Of a DNA stretch of 64,000 bases, positions 1-8,956 are shown in pieces (the first letter of the stretch is position 1; each line of letters opens with the position of its first letter). The DNA is from Aequorivita sinensis (GTDB lineage: Bacteria > Bacteroidota > Bacteroidia > Flavobacteriales > Flavobacteriaceae), in assembly GCF_006346335.1 (NCBI RefSeq), contig NZ_VDMC01000003.1, positions 62,001 to 126,000 of the forward strand, written 5' to 3'. The notes beneath the pieces are model-generated. The model saw nothing but the letters and a program-made list of their open reading frames with translations, was not told the origin of the DNA and ran no database searches. A program made the translations under genes and the position numbers.

Positions 1-274
1 CGTGAAAATTTTCTAAAGCTTCTTTTATTTCTTGCCAAGTACGGTCTAAATTACCCTTGTTAGAATCTTCTTTCAAAGGTTCGATATCACGGGAGTGAAG
101 TTCGTTGCTGATATCATGACTCATCCTGTTTCTCTCAACAGCCATATAGTTCAAAAACCGCTTTAATTCCGTAGTTTGAGCATCTTGAGCAGCATTGTAA
201 TACAACTTTTCTGCTTCAAAACATGCCACCAGTAAACGGTTAAGTTTATCGAAGTCTGCGTATTTCTGTTTCAT
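1..274 (-). CDS. PA2169/DUF2383-like four-helix-bundle protein (3' end outside window)
   Basis: About 91 codons are visible from an ATG at 274 and the frame runs off the left edge. The translation begins MKQKYADFDKLNRLL and continues with an amphipathic helical pattern including EAEKLYYNAAQDAQ and a following helix with ERNRMSHD. This resembles the PA2169 family of ferritin-like four-helix bundles (DUF2383), common stress-associated proteins of unknown biochemical role in Bacteroidota. A -7 promoter box lies 16 bases upstream. Only the N-terminal half or so can be inspected, so no metal ligands are assigned. The family call is from memory of the sequence pattern. Confidence 0.6.
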   Translation of the reverse strand, partial: MKQKYADFDKLNRLLVACFEAEKLYYNAAQDAQTTELKRFLNYMAVERNRMSHDISNELHSRDIEPLKEDSNKGNLDRTWQEIKEALENFH

Positions 275-290
275 ATTTTTTCGATTTTAT

Positions 291-298
291 CAAAGTTA
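291..298 (-). promoter_or_regulatory. -7 promoter box of the PA2169-like gene
   Basis: On the minus strand the sequence reads TAACTTTG, matching the Bacteroidota sigma-factor -7 consensus TAnnTTTG, 16 nt before the ATG at 274. No clear -33 TTG is present at the expected spacing. Confidence 0.45.
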
Positions 299-599
299 AT
301 ATAAATAAGCGGTATTTGAAATTTTATATCTTAAATGTTTTGTAATATTATCTTATTTTTATTATAAAAAATTCAATTATTTTAACGTTTTTTATGAGTA
401 TCTGTTAGAGGTATTAAGAGGTTCCTGTTTTTTGTGTAAATTTTTGATTTAAAATTTTTCAAAAAAAATAAAATATTCGATTTATTGCTATTTCAAAGAT
501 CATCTGCTAATGGCTTTTTATTGATTTATCTATACCAAAAAAGATGTCATTTATAGGAAGTTTTTATTCCTATAAGAGCGTCTTATAAAAGGAGAATAA

Positions 600-634
600 A
601 TAAGCCTCTTTTTAAAATTTAAAAAGAGGCTTAT
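600..634 (-). terminator. Terminator of the T9SS protein gene
   Basis: Perfect 17-bp inverted repeat, ATAAGCCTCTTTTTAAA (600-616) and its complement (618-634), 29 bp beyond the stop of the gene at 664-1956. The following U-tract on the minus strand is weak (interrupted), so efficiency is uncertain. Confidence 0.6.
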
Positions 635-663
635 GGTTAATAAAAACTAGAGGGGGAGTCTAA

Positions 664-1956
664 TTATTCTTTAACTACTTTTAAGTTTTCTACACTTCCA
701 TTGCTTTTTACTTCTACGAAGTAAACACCAGATGCAAGATTTGAGAAATCTACTTGAGTATTGTTTTCGCTTATACTTACGTTAGCAACTTTTTGACCTG
801 TTACATTGTAAACAGCAACCGAGTTAATCGTTTCTTTAGTATTTAAGTTTAGTACATCTTTCACAGGATTAGGGTAGTAAGAAACAATTGTAGTTTCTAA
901 TGTAGTTGTTCCTAGTATTAAGTCGTCAAGATTTACAATCCATCCCTCTGCAAACATTGGAGGTCCGTTTACCCAACCTACCACATAATTTCCGTTTGGG
1001 GAAACTGCAATGGCGGTACCCATCATTCCATCGTGAGTATTAATGGACACGCCCAAATCTGATAGCACGTCTTTCAAATATACTGGTTGGCTTCCTAAAT
1101 TGGGATGGTAAATAATGGCTTCCCTTACCTGAAAATCCACGTCGTCATAACCCACGGCAATGCCATTGTCAGAAATACTGGTGAAAGTTGCCGAATTACC
1201 GCTTGGGGCTGCAAAAGTTGTAAAGGTCTCCGTTGCCAAATCAAATATAAAAGGCTGGCCATCAAAATCGCCCACCATGATATTTGAGGAATTTATATCG
1301 TTTATTGCATTAACTTGTATGGTTGGCGATTGGCCGTCGGGAATCAAATTAATTTCCCCATCTTTATTAAAATATGCAGGAACGCGCAAGGTTCCGCCAC
1401 TGTTGGGTTGGTCCAACCAACCGCCAACAATACCGTCGTTATTCACGGTATAGCCTGCCAATGCCTCGCCATTTGGATCGAATATTTCAAAAAGTTCCTG
1501 GGTTTCGGTATCGTACAAAAACGTTCCGAAATCACAACACCCTTTGCTCATTTGCCCTGTAACGTATTTTCCATTGGGAGAAATGCCATAGGTGCTAAAT
1601 GAAGATTCCGAAGGATTTGAATCGGGAAACCAACCAATGGGTACCCAAACGTTGTCTTTCTTTACTGCGGGCTGAAGGATAAAATTAGGTTCGTCATAAT
1701 ACATGGAGCCCGATACCTCGCCATTATTGTTTATGGCGTTAAGCCCGGTGGCTTCCGGTTCAATATCGGTCAATGCATCTGTTCCAAAATCATAATATTG
1801 GTCTTGCGTTATTCCTGTCCCGCTATCGTTAACATCGTTAAAACGAGTACCCATTTCGGTAAGTATTTTTAATTCTACTTGCGCTTGCGTATTAGAGGCA
1901 AAAAAAAGTGCAGCTCCTAAAAACAAACTTTTGATTAAAAAAGTATTTTTTTTCAT
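664..1956 (-). CDS. T9SS type A sorting-domain secreted protein with HAF-like repeats
   Basis: A 430-residue secreted protein. Residues 1-25 form a Sec signal peptide ending in SNTQA. The body carries repeated GISPNGKYVTGQ-like motifs (AINNNGEVSGS, TVNNDGIVGG, SISDNGIAVGY, AVSPNGNYVVGW), which resemble the HAF-type extracellular repeats that form beta-propeller-like folds. About residues 355-430 are a type IX secretion C-terminal sorting domain, starting near YYPNPVKDVL and ending in NLASGVYFVEV and a KVVKE tail. This tail directs export across the outer membrane and is normally cleaved. The body of the gene is much GC-richer than its two ends (see findings), suggesting a swapped or acquired passenger. 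The substrate or binding partner is unknown. Confidence 0.8.
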   Translation of the reverse strand: MKKNTFLIKSLFLGAALFFASNTQAQVELKILTEMGTRFNDVNDSGTGITQDQYYDFGTDALTDIEPEATGLNAINNNGEVSGSMYYDEPNFILQPAVKKDNVWVPIGWFPDSNPSESSFSTYGISPNGKYVTGQMSKGCCDFGTFLYDTETQELFEIFDPNGEALAGYTVNNDGIVGGWLDQPNSGGTLRVPAYFNKDGEINLIPDGQSPTIQVNAINDINSSNIMVGDFDGQPFIFDLATETFTTFAAPSGNSATFTSISDNGIAVGYDDVDFQVREAIIYHPNLGSQPVYLKDVLSDLGVSINTHDGMMGTAIAVSPNGNYVVGWVNGPPMFAEGWIVNLDDLILGTTTLETTIVSYYPNPVKDVLNLNTKETINSVAVYNVTGQKVANVSISENNTQVDFSNLASGVYFVEVKSNGSVENLKVVKE

Positions 1957-2022
1957 TCTTAAATTTTAGATAAATTAAATTGAGTTTAACGATGTCGAAT
2001 GTAGGCTATATTTTTCTTTAAT

Positions 2023-2076
2023 AAAAAGGTAGTCCTTTTTAAATTCACGAAATTTGAAAGGATAAAATCCTTTCAA
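2023..2076 (-). terminator. Tandem terminator hairpins of the TPR/AraC operon
   Basis: Two hairpins follow the stop at 2122 on the minus strand. The first has a 10-bp stem TTGAAAGGAT/ATCCTTTCAA with a 3-nt loop (2054-2076). The second has stem AAAAAGG/CCTTTTT (2023-2040) and reads into a T-rich tail. The second has the better intrinsic-terminator form. Confidence 0.6.
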
Positions 2077-2121
2077 CAAACTAATTTACAGGTGTTAAAC
2101 GTCAAAAGAGGATTTGATAGA

Positions 2122-3252
2122 CTATGCCTTCAAAGTTTCTAATTTTTCCTTGGCTTCTTTGTATTTTTTATGATTTTTAATACTGAGACTTCCAAAAATT
2201 ATAATTGAAGTTAATATTAATACTATTAGTACCCACCAAACAATATTTAAATTTGATAGTGTTTTTTCAGTGGATGAGTAACTTTCTTCAATTAGATTAT
2301 TTATTGAAGAGTTAATAGTTGTTTGCTCTTTTTCACTAATTCGCTTTTGGACTTCTGAATATTTTTTGAAATATAAATTGTAAAATTTATGATCGTTTAT
2401 TGCGAGATAATTATCGGATAAGTTTTTATAGATACCTTGATTTAAAATTAAATCGCCAACATTACTTGAAGCTTCCTCAGCTTCCTTTAATTCTTTTATG
2501 GCTTTGGTATATTTTCCCTCAATTGTATAAACTTCACTTAAACCTTTTTTAGCAAAAGCATATAAACTTTTTGCGCCAACCTCTTCTGCGTAGATTATTG
2601 ATTTATTGAAATTAACTCGAGCCGAATCAACTTGTGAAAGCTGAAGAAAACAATTGCCTTTGTTGTAAGTGATTGTACTCAAGTTAGCAATCATTGTTTT
2701 GTCTTCAGATTTTTTTTCGAACTCATTAAAAGCTTTTTCAAAATAGTTTAAAGCAATTTCGCAACTCATCTGCTCACGATAAATAAAGCCGCGAATAGTG
2801 TAGTTGTATCCCAATAAAGAAGCAAGGCTATCTGGATTAGTAATTTGTTTAGACAATTGTAGTGCCTCATCTAAATACTCAATAGACTTGTCGTATATTC
2901 GAAGTTGCTGATGTTGCATCCCTATTGTATTCAACACGTTTATACGAGTTCTTATACTGCTTATTTCATTTAAAAATTCACGGGATTTTAAAGCGTATTC
3001 AAGCGATTTTAAATTATCTCTTTTAGAAAGGTAAGCGTTGCTTATAAGCATTAAAGCGTTAACCTTAGTTTCTGGCTGTGTTGCTTTTAGATATATTTCA
3101 TTCCCAATTGAAATAGCCTTATTTGGATCTTCAAATATTTTATTCTTTGAGGCAGTTATACTACTATCTAACTCTTTTTGAGCAACAGAATTCATTCCTG
3201 ATAACAACAGAAGAAAATACAAAACGACTTTTAAAAAACCTTCTATTCTCAT
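2122..3252 (-). CDS. Signal-anchored TPR protein, output-less partner of the AraC regulator
   Basis: 376 residues: an N-terminal signal peptide (1 to about 24, ending NSVAQ), a long alpha-helical TPR array (about 30-330, with repeat cores such as SIEYLDEALQLS and ALNYFEKAFNEF), one transmembrane helix (about 336-356, NIVWWVLIVLILTS) and a cytoplasmic tail of only about 20 charged residues. Many flavobacterial proteins with this layout continue into a histidine kinase or HTH output domain, which is missing here. The ATG overlaps the TGA of the upstream AraC-type gene (ATGA), implying translational coupling. It may be a co-sensor or modulator of that regulator. That role is inference, and a truncated sensor is the alternative. 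Confidence 0.7.
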   Translation of the reverse strand: MRIEGFLKVVLYFLLLLSGMNSVAQKELDSSITASKNKIFEDPNKAISIGNEIYLKATQPETKVNALMLISNAYLSKRDNLKSLEYALKSREFLNEISSIRTRINVLNTIGMQHQQLRIYDKSIEYLDEALQLSKQITNPDSLASLLGYNYTIRGFIYREQMSCEIALNYFEKAFNEFEKKSEDKTMIANLSTITYNKGNCFLQLSQVDSARVNFNKSIIYAEEVGAKSLYAFAKKGLSEVYTIEGKYTKAIKELKEAEEASSNVGDLILNQGIYKNLSDNYLAINDHKFYNLYFKKYSEVQKRISEKEQTTINSSINNLIEESYSSTEKTLSNLNIVWWVLIVLILTSIIIFGSLSIKNHKKYKEAKEKLETLKA

Positions 3253-4775
3253 GCCGATTCTTTTTGATGTTGTAGGTAATTCATGAACTTGGTAGGAGAA
3301 ATACCGGTAACCGATTTAAAAACCGTAGTAAAACTGCTGTGTGATGAAAAGCCACATTCTTCGGCTAGATAGCTTATTTTATAGTTGAAATAAATGGGAT
3401 CTGTTTTAAGCTTTTCTATGATGTAGTTGATGCGCAGTTCGTTGATGTATCCATTAAAGTTTTTTCCTTTATGCCTATTAATTACTTCTGAGAGATATTT
3501 AGTATTTGTATCAAATTGAGAAGCTAATAATGCAATACTCATGTCTTGTTTAGTAAACTTTTTCCCCATTTCAAACTTAGAGAGCTTTTGAAGAAGCATT
3601 TGCTCTGTTTCTACTGGGATAATAGAACTTTTATCAATGTTCTCAACTTTAGGTTGATGTTTTTCATCAGTTTGTTTAGGAGAAATATATTTATAAATCG
3701 TTAAATATTCTTTCGCTTTTGAGGTGTACATATAATTTATACTAACACCGATTAAAATCAGTAGAATTAATAAACCAGCTAAAACGTAAATTGAAGTATA
3801 AGATTCATGAACTTTACTTTCTGAAATTTCATTTAAATATGAATTAATGAAATTAAAGACTGTATTTGTAGCTAGATTTTTATCGGTTACAATTTGTGTT
3901 GAAACCAAATTTGATTGCTGTTTGTATTTAAAGAAGCTATCAGTGTCTTCCAGAGCTAAATAGCTTAGAGATAAGCCTTCTAAGCTTTTATTTTTGAATT
4001 GAATATTAGGGAGGTTAATAGAAAGCGCTAAAGCATCTTCAAAACTTGAAATAGCTTTTTGGTATTCCTTGTCGTGAAAATATTGTCTTCCAATAATATC
4101 TAATACTTGTATCTTTTCAAAATCGGAAGTGCTTATTGATTCAAAATCTTTTAAAGCTATATCATTTGGCTGTAGTTTTTCACTTTTTAGCAGCAAATCA
4201 AACTTTGCAATTTTAATTTCATTTTTTGATATACTATCTTCAGTTTTATAAATTAAAGACGCTGCGTTTTTTAAGCTTTTATCAGCTTCCAAATACTTGC
4301 CACTTTTTAGAAGTACAAGAGCATCGTCTTGTTTTAACTTTCCATCAATTTTTAAGATAAGTTCATTATCTTTTGTTTGCTTTTTTAAGGAAATTAGTTC
4401 GTTTGCATATTTTTTAGCTACAGTTTCTAAATCTAGGATTCGCAGCAATTTTATGGCGAAAACTAGGTTTTCAAACTTTATAGCCTCATCGTTAGTCTTT
4501 TGAGCAAGAACTTTAGCTTCCAAAGCATTTTTTATTGCTGTGTTGTAGATTCCACGAACGTAATAGCTCTTAGCAAGTATTAATTTAGCTTGTGCGTGAA
4601 TTTTATCGCTTTCATTTTGGGAAACTATATACGAAGCAATTTTTCCTGCCTGTTCAGGATGAGAATACGTAGAAGCATTTGCTTCATTTAACAGATCATT
4701 AATGGCAATATTTTCCTGAGCATGGGTCGCAGCAGAAATAAAAAAAGCCATTAAAAAAGTGAATAAAAATCGCAT
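3249..4775 (-). CDS. Membrane-spanning TPR sensor with AraC-type DNA-binding domain
   Basis: 508 residues: a signal peptide (1-19, ATHAQ), an extracytoplasmic TPR-like helical region (about 25-320), one transmembrane helix (about 328-350, SIYVLAGLLILLILIGVS), a linker, then a C-terminal AraC/XylS domain (about 403-508). The two helix-turn-helix units are visible: ALLASQFDTNTKYLSEVINR at about 416-435, and KISYLAEECGFSS followed by FKSVTGISPTKF at about 466-497. This one-component layout lets an extracytoplasmic cue act directly on DNA. It overlaps the following TPR gene by 4 bp. A -7-like box TAACTTTG lies at 4811-4818. Target genes and ligand are unknown; the adjacent T9SS protein gene is a candidate only by proximity. 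Confidence 0.85.
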   Translation of the reverse strand: MRFLFTFLMAFFISAATHAQENIAINDLLNEANASTYSHPEQAGKIASYIVSQNESDKIHAQAKLILAKSYYVRGIYNTAIKNALEAKVLAQKTNDEAIKFENLVFAIKLLRILDLETVAKKYANELISLKKQTKDNELILKIDGKLKQDDALVLLKSGKYLEADKSLKNAASLIYKTEDSISKNEIKIAKFDLLLKSEKLQPNDIALKDFESISTSDFEKIQVLDIIGRQYFHDKEYQKAISSFEDALALSINLPNIQFKNKSLEGLSLSYLALEDTDSFFKYKQQSNLVSTQIVTDKNLATNTVFNFINSYLNEISESKVHESYTSIYVLAGLLILLILIGVSINYMYTSKAKEYLTIYKYISPKQTDEKHQPKVENIDKSSIIPVETEQMLLQKLSKFEMGKKFTKQDMSIALLASQFDTNTKYLSEVINRHKGKNFNGYINELRINYIIEKLKTDPIYFNYKISYLAEECGFSSHSSFTTVFKSVTGISPTKFMNYLQHQKESA

Positions 4776-4810
4776 AAAATAGAAAATAGCCTATTAGTAC
4801 TAGTTTACCT

Positions 4811-4818
4811 CAAAGTTA
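4811..4818 (-). promoter_or_regulatory. -7 promoter box of the AraC/TPR operon
   Basis: Minus strand TAACTTTG, matching TAnnTTTG, 35 nt upstream of the ATG at 4775. No TTG at the expected -33 spacing was found. Confidence 0.4.
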
Positions 4819-4840
4819 CCATTTTCAAAAACAATGGCTT

Positions 4841-5317
4841 TTACTTCTTTCTAACAAAAAACGCTACAATTGCTGCAGTTACTAACCCAAAAATTAGAGC
4901 TCCAATGGGAGACTGCCATAGATAAGTAGTAAGCAAAACGTACTCATTTGCATCCGATTGCGTCATACCTGCATTTTTTGTGGAGTAATCCATAGCATTA
5001 AAAAATAACTCAGGAGTAATATAATTATTTATAATATAACTGCTAATAGGAGTGAGGAGGGCTATAAAAACACTCAAAATTGCTCCTGAAAGAAATGCTT
5101 GAGGCCAAGTCATTTTTCTGTCGTAAACTCTTCTTCGTTTTTCTCTTATTGCTAGTAAATAAATAAAAACTGCGAAAGGACTAAATAATAATGTCAACCA
5201 CCACTGATCTGCAATTCTTTCTTGATGCCATCCAAGTGTATTTTCTAAAAGCATCCAAGCTAAAAGTGTAATGCTATAAATAAAAGCCCATTTTATTTCT
5301 ATATAAATTTTTTTCAT
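4841..5317 (-). CDS. DUF4199 family membrane protein
   Basis: Starting at the ATG at 5317 gives 158 residues beginning MKKIYIEIKWAF. A further in-frame TTG at 5341 would add 8 residues but is less likely. Four hydrophobic segments are visible (WAFIYSITLLAWMLLE, WWLTLLFSPFAVFIYLLAI, FLSGAILSVFIALLTPIS, SPIGALIFGLVTAAIVAFFV), with a basic KRRRVYDRKM loop between the second and third. This matches the DUF4199 family, widespread in Bacteroidota and without a known function. It stands alone between secA and the AraC operon. Confidence 0.75.
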   Translation of the reverse strand: MKKIYIEIKWAFIYSITLLAWMLLENTLGWHQERIADQWWLTLLFSPFAVFIYLLAIREKRRRVYDRKMTWPQAFLSGAILSVFIALLTPISSYIINNYITPELFFNAMDYSTKNAGMTQSDANEYVLLTTYLWQSPIGALIFGLVTAAIVAFFVRKK

Positions 5318-5367
5318 CGCTCTTATTTTGAGAAAATTCAACTAAAGATAGCTTTTTTAAACATAAA

Positions 5368-5396
5368 AAATCCCGAAAAGAATAGTTTCGGGATTT
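5368..5396 (-). terminator. Intrinsic terminator of secA
   Basis: Stem AAATCCCGAAA (5368-5378)/TTTCGGGATTT (5386-5396) with a 7-nt loop, 27 bp past the secA stop. On the minus strand it continues into a run of T. Confidence 0.85.
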
Positions 5397-5422
5397 AATA
5401 TTTTATAAGAAATTAATATCGA

Positions 5423-8400
5423 TTATTCATTTACCAATACCCAATCACCCTTATCAAGCATTGGTATGGCTTGTTTGTATTTCAGGGTCTTGTTTTCGCC
5501 GCTCATAACGTGTTTGATGGTTACTTTGTCGTTACGATTGATTTTTGGGCGTTCGCGTACAATAGTTTCAGTTACCTGCTGCTGTTGTGATTGCGTATTT
5601 CCGGCCGCACGAGATTGAGCAGCACGCTCGTCCATATTTGGGATTTCGTCTTTCTGTTCGCTTAGTTTTTCTTTACGTCTAACTTCACGTGCCTCTTGAA
5701 TTTGCTGTTGGTTTTCTTGTGGTAGCTCACCTTTGAATAAGAAAGAAATAACATCTTTATTTACTTTCTCAATCATCTCCTTAAACAATTCAAAAGCTTC
5801 AAACTTATAAATTAATAAAGGATCTTTTTGCTCGTGAACCGCAAGTTGTACCGATTGCTTAAGTTCATCCATTTTACGTAGATGTGTTTTCCAAGCATCG
5901 TCTATAATAGCAAGGGTGATGTTTTTCTCAAAATCGTGAACTAATTGCTTTCCTTCAGTTTCATATGCTTTCTCAAGATCTGTAGCAACATTTAGTGTTT
6001 TTACGCCATCTGTAAATGGCACTAAAATTCGCTTGTATATATCTTTTTGAGTTTCGTAAACATTCTTAATTACTGGGTAAGCCATTTCAGCGTTACGAGC
6101 CATTTTATCTTGATAGTGAACATAAGCAGCTTTGTAAACTTTACCTGCAATTGTCTTACTATCCATTTTCTCAAATTCCTTTTCAGTTATTGGAGAACTC
6201 ATTGAGAAGTAGCGAATAAGTTCGAACTCAAAATTCTTGAAATCTTGAGCCAGTTTGTTAGACTCAGTGATCACTTCAGAAGTATCGAAAATCATATTTG
6301 CGATATCTACTCGAAGTCTGTTTCCGAATAATGCGTTGTAACGACGTTTGTAAACAACTTCACGTTGAGCATTCATTACATCATCATATTCAAGTAGTCT
6401 TTTACGAACACCAAAGTTGTTTTCTTCTACTTTTTTCTGAGCACGTTCAATAGATTTTGAAATCATTTTATGCTGAATAACTTCGCCTTCTTTCAGGCCC
6501 ATTCTATCCATCATCTTCGCAATACGCTCGCTTCCGAATAATCGCATTAGGTTGTCTTCCAACGAAACGTAGAATTGTGAACTTCCTGGGTCTCCCTGAC
6601 GACCACTACGACCACGTAGCTGTCTATCAACTCGACGTGAATCGTGACGCTCGGTACCTATAATTGCTAGTCCACCGGCATCTTTTACTTCTTTGCTTAA
6701 CTTAATATCGGTACCACGACCTGCCATGTTTGTAGCAATAGTTACAATACCAGCTTTACCAGCTTCAGCAACGATATCTGCTTCACGTTTGTGAAGTTTC
6801 GCGTTAAGTACGTTATGAGGAATATTACGAATACTCAACATTCTACTTAATAATTCTGAAATTTCTACGGAAGTAGTACCAATTAGTACAGGACGCCCTG
6901 CTTGTGAAAGTGCAGTAACCTCTTCGGCAACAGCGTTGTATTTTTCACGTTTAGTTTTATAAATTTTATCCTCGCGGTCAAAACGTGCAATTGGGCGGTT
7001 GGTTGGAATTTCTACCACATCAAGTTTGTAGATTTCCCAAAGTTCTCCTGCTTCTGTAACAGCTGTACCCGTCATTCCTGACAGTTTGCGATACATACGG
7101 AAATAATTCTGAAGTGTAACTGTCGCAAATGTTTGAGTCATTGCTTCAATTTTCACATCTTCTTTCGCTTCAATTGCTTGGTGAAGTCCATCACTGTAAC
7201 GACGACCATCCATTATACGACCGGTCTGTTCGTCTACAATCATAACTTTATTATCCATCACAACATATTGATCGTCTTTTTCAAAAAGCGTATAAGCTTT
7301 TAAAAGCTGATTCATAGTATGGATACGCTCACTCTTAACAGAAAATTCGCGGAAAAGCTCTTCTTTTGCTGCTACTTCTTCTTCTTTTGAAAGACCTTTA
7401 GCTTCAATTTGAGCTATCTCTAATCCTATTTCTGGCATTACGAAGAAATTAGAATCTCCTTCGCCTGATAGGTAGTCTACACCTTTGTCGGTAAGTTCTA
7501 TCTGATTGTTTTTCTCATCAATTACGAAATAAAGCTCGGCATCTACCTTCGGCATTTCGCGATTGTTGTCACTCATATAATGATTCTCCGTTTTCTGAAG
7601 AATTTGCTTAACACCTTCTTCTGAAAGGTATTTAATAAGTGCCTTGTTTTTTGGTAAACCACGATAAACACGTAGTAATTGGAAACCACCTTCTTTTTCG
7701 TTTCCTTCTTTAATAAGTTTTTTCGCTTCGGCTAAAACACCTGTTAAGTATTTTTTCTGAACCTCAACGATATTATTAATCTGTGGTTTAAGTTCGTTGA
7801 ATTCGTGACGATCACCTTCTGGAACTGGTCCTGAAATAATAAGTGGTGTACGAGCATCGTCAATTAATACAGAATCCACCTCATCGACAATTGCGTAGTG
7901 ATGTGGGCGTTGAACAAGATCGTTTGGTGAGTGAGCCATGTTATCACGTAGATAATCGAAACCAAACTCGTTGTTTGTTCCGTACGTAATATCGGCTAAA
8001 TATGCTTTTCTTCTTTCTTCAGAGTTTGGGCGGTGATAGTCAATACAATCCACTGTCATTCCGTGGAAATTAAATAAAGGTGCCATCCACGCGCTATCAC
8101 GTTTTGCAAGATAATCGTTTACGGTTACAAGGTGAACTCCATTTCCGGCAAGTGCATTTAGGTACATAGGTAGGGTAGCAACTAATGTTTTACCTTCCCC
8201 AGTTTGCATTTCTGCAACTTTTCCTTCGTGAAGTGCAATACCACCAATTAGCTGAACATCGTAATGCACCATATCCCAGGTAATAGGTTTTCCGGCAGCA
8301 TCCCAAGAGTTTTTCCAAATAGCCTTATCGCCATCAAGTGTTACATAGTCTTTACTTGCTGAAAGCTCGCGGTCGAAAGGTGAAGCGGTAACTGTAATTG

Positions 8401-8782
8401 TTTCGTTGTTTTTAAAGCGTTTTGCGGTTTCTTTCATAACAGCAAAAGCTTCAGGAAGAATTTTGGTAAGAGTCGCTTTTTCTACCTCGTAGCGATCGTC
8501 TTTAAGTTTATCAATTTGATTATAGATTTCTTCTTTTTTATTGATGTCTTCTTCGTTTTCAGACGCTTTTTCAAGATCATCAATTTGCTTTTGAATATCG
8601 GCTTGAGCGTCTTTTATTTCTTTTTTGAAGAACTCTGATTTTGCGCGTAGCTCATCGTGGGATAATTTTTCAAGGGCTGCTTCGTGTTTTTTTACTTCGT
8701 TCACCAACGGTTGTATTTGGCCGATGTCTTTTTTAGACTTATCGCCAACAAATATTTTTAATACATTATCTAATATTCCCAT
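5423..8782 (-). CDS. secA: Preprotein translocase ATPase SecA
   Basis: 1119-residue motor ATPase that drives precursor proteins through SecYEG. Seen in the sequence: Walker A MQTGEGKT at about 190-197, DEAD-like box VDEVDS at about 299-304, the preprotein-binding and wing regions, helicase motif TNMAGRGTDI, and QLRGRSGRQGDPG (motif VI). The protein is longer than the roughly 900 residues of E. coli SecA because of lineage-typical insertions: a charged stretch near residues 55-100 and an extended segment after the DEVDS box. The C-terminal cysteine-rich zinc tail of E. coli SecA is absent; the end is KYKQAIPMLDKGDWVLVNE. It is monocistronic, with a terminator downstream and a -7 box TATTTTTG at 8888-8895. 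Confidence 0.98.
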   Translation of the reverse strand: MGILDNVLKIFVGDKSKKDIGQIQPLVNEVKKHEAALEKLSHDELRAKSEFFKKEIKDAQADIQKQIDDLEKASENEEDINKKEEIYNQIDKLKDDRYEVEKATLTKILPEAFAVMKETAKRFKNNETITVTASPFDRELSASKDYVTLDGDKAIWKNSWDAAGKPITWDMVHYDVQLIGGIALHEGKVAEMQTGEGKTLVATLPMYLNALAGNGVHLVTVNDYLAKRDSAWMAPLFNFHGMTVDCIDYHRPNSEERRKAYLADITYGTNNEFGFDYLRDNMAHSPNDLVQRPHHYAIVDEVDSVLIDDARTPLIISGPVPEGDRHEFNELKPQINNIVEVQKKYLTGVLAEAKKLIKEGNEKEGGFQLLRVYRGLPKNKALIKYLSEEGVKQILQKTENHYMSDNNREMPKVDAELYFVIDEKNNQIELTDKGVDYLSGEGDSNFFVMPEIGLEIAQIEAKGLSKEEEVAAKEELFREFSVKSERIHTMNQLLKAYTLFEKDDQYVVMDNKVMIVDEQTGRIMDGRRYSDGLHQAIEAKEDVKIEAMTQTFATVTLQNYFRMYRKLSGMTGTAVTEAGELWEIYKLDVVEIPTNRPIARFDREDKIYKTKREKYNAVAEEVTALSQAGRPVLIGTTSVEISELLSRMLSIRNIPHNVLNAKLHKREADIVAEAGKAGIVTIATNMAGRGTDIKLSKEVKDAGGLAIIGTERHDSRRVDRQLRGRSGRQGDPGSSQFYVSLEDNLMRLFGSERIAKMMDRMGLKEGEVIQHKMISKSIERAQKKVEENNFGVRKRLLEYDDVMNAQREVVYKRRYNALFGNRLRVDIANMIFDTSEVITESNKLAQDFKNFEFELIRYFSMSSPITEKEFEKMDSKTIAGKVYKAAYVHYQDKMARNAEMAYPVIKNVYETQKDIYKRILVPFTDGVKTLNVATDLEKAYETEGKQLVHDFEKNITLAIIDDAWKTHLRKMDELKQSVQLAVHEQKDPLLIYKFEAFELFKEMIEKVNKDVISFLFKGELPQENQQQIQEAREVRRKEKLSEQKDEIPNMDERAAQSRAAGNTQSQQQQVTETIVRERPKINRNDKVTIKHVMSGENKTLKYKQAIPMLDKGDWVLVNE

Positions 8783-8887
8783 GATATTAATTTATTTTGA
8801 AGTGATGCAGATGCAGAGCACTATTTCGTCAATGTTGAATTATTTTAGAATCCTACATTTGTGAATCTGCAATAATTAATTTTTCAC

Positions 8888-8895
8888 CAAAAATA
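8888..8895 (-). promoter_or_regulatory. Possible secA -7 promoter box
   Basis: Minus strand TATTTTTG, about 105 nt upstream of the secA ATG, giving a leader of roughly 100 nt. No matching -33 TTG. Confidence 0.3.
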
Positions 8896-8956
8896 CACGA
8901 ATACTATATTTTGAATTCGTAAATAGTGGTTTATTTTCAATAAATTTTGAATAAAA

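Larger units (their letters stand above)
275..663. other. Intergenic region of 389 bp
   Basis: Very AT-rich region between two minus-strand genes. It holds the -7 box at 291-298, an imperfect hairpin centred on the perfect inverted repeat TTATAGGAA (551-559)/TTCCTATAA (567-575), and a long terminator-like palindrome at 600-634. I see no coding frame worth calling between 300 and 540. Confidence 0.5.
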
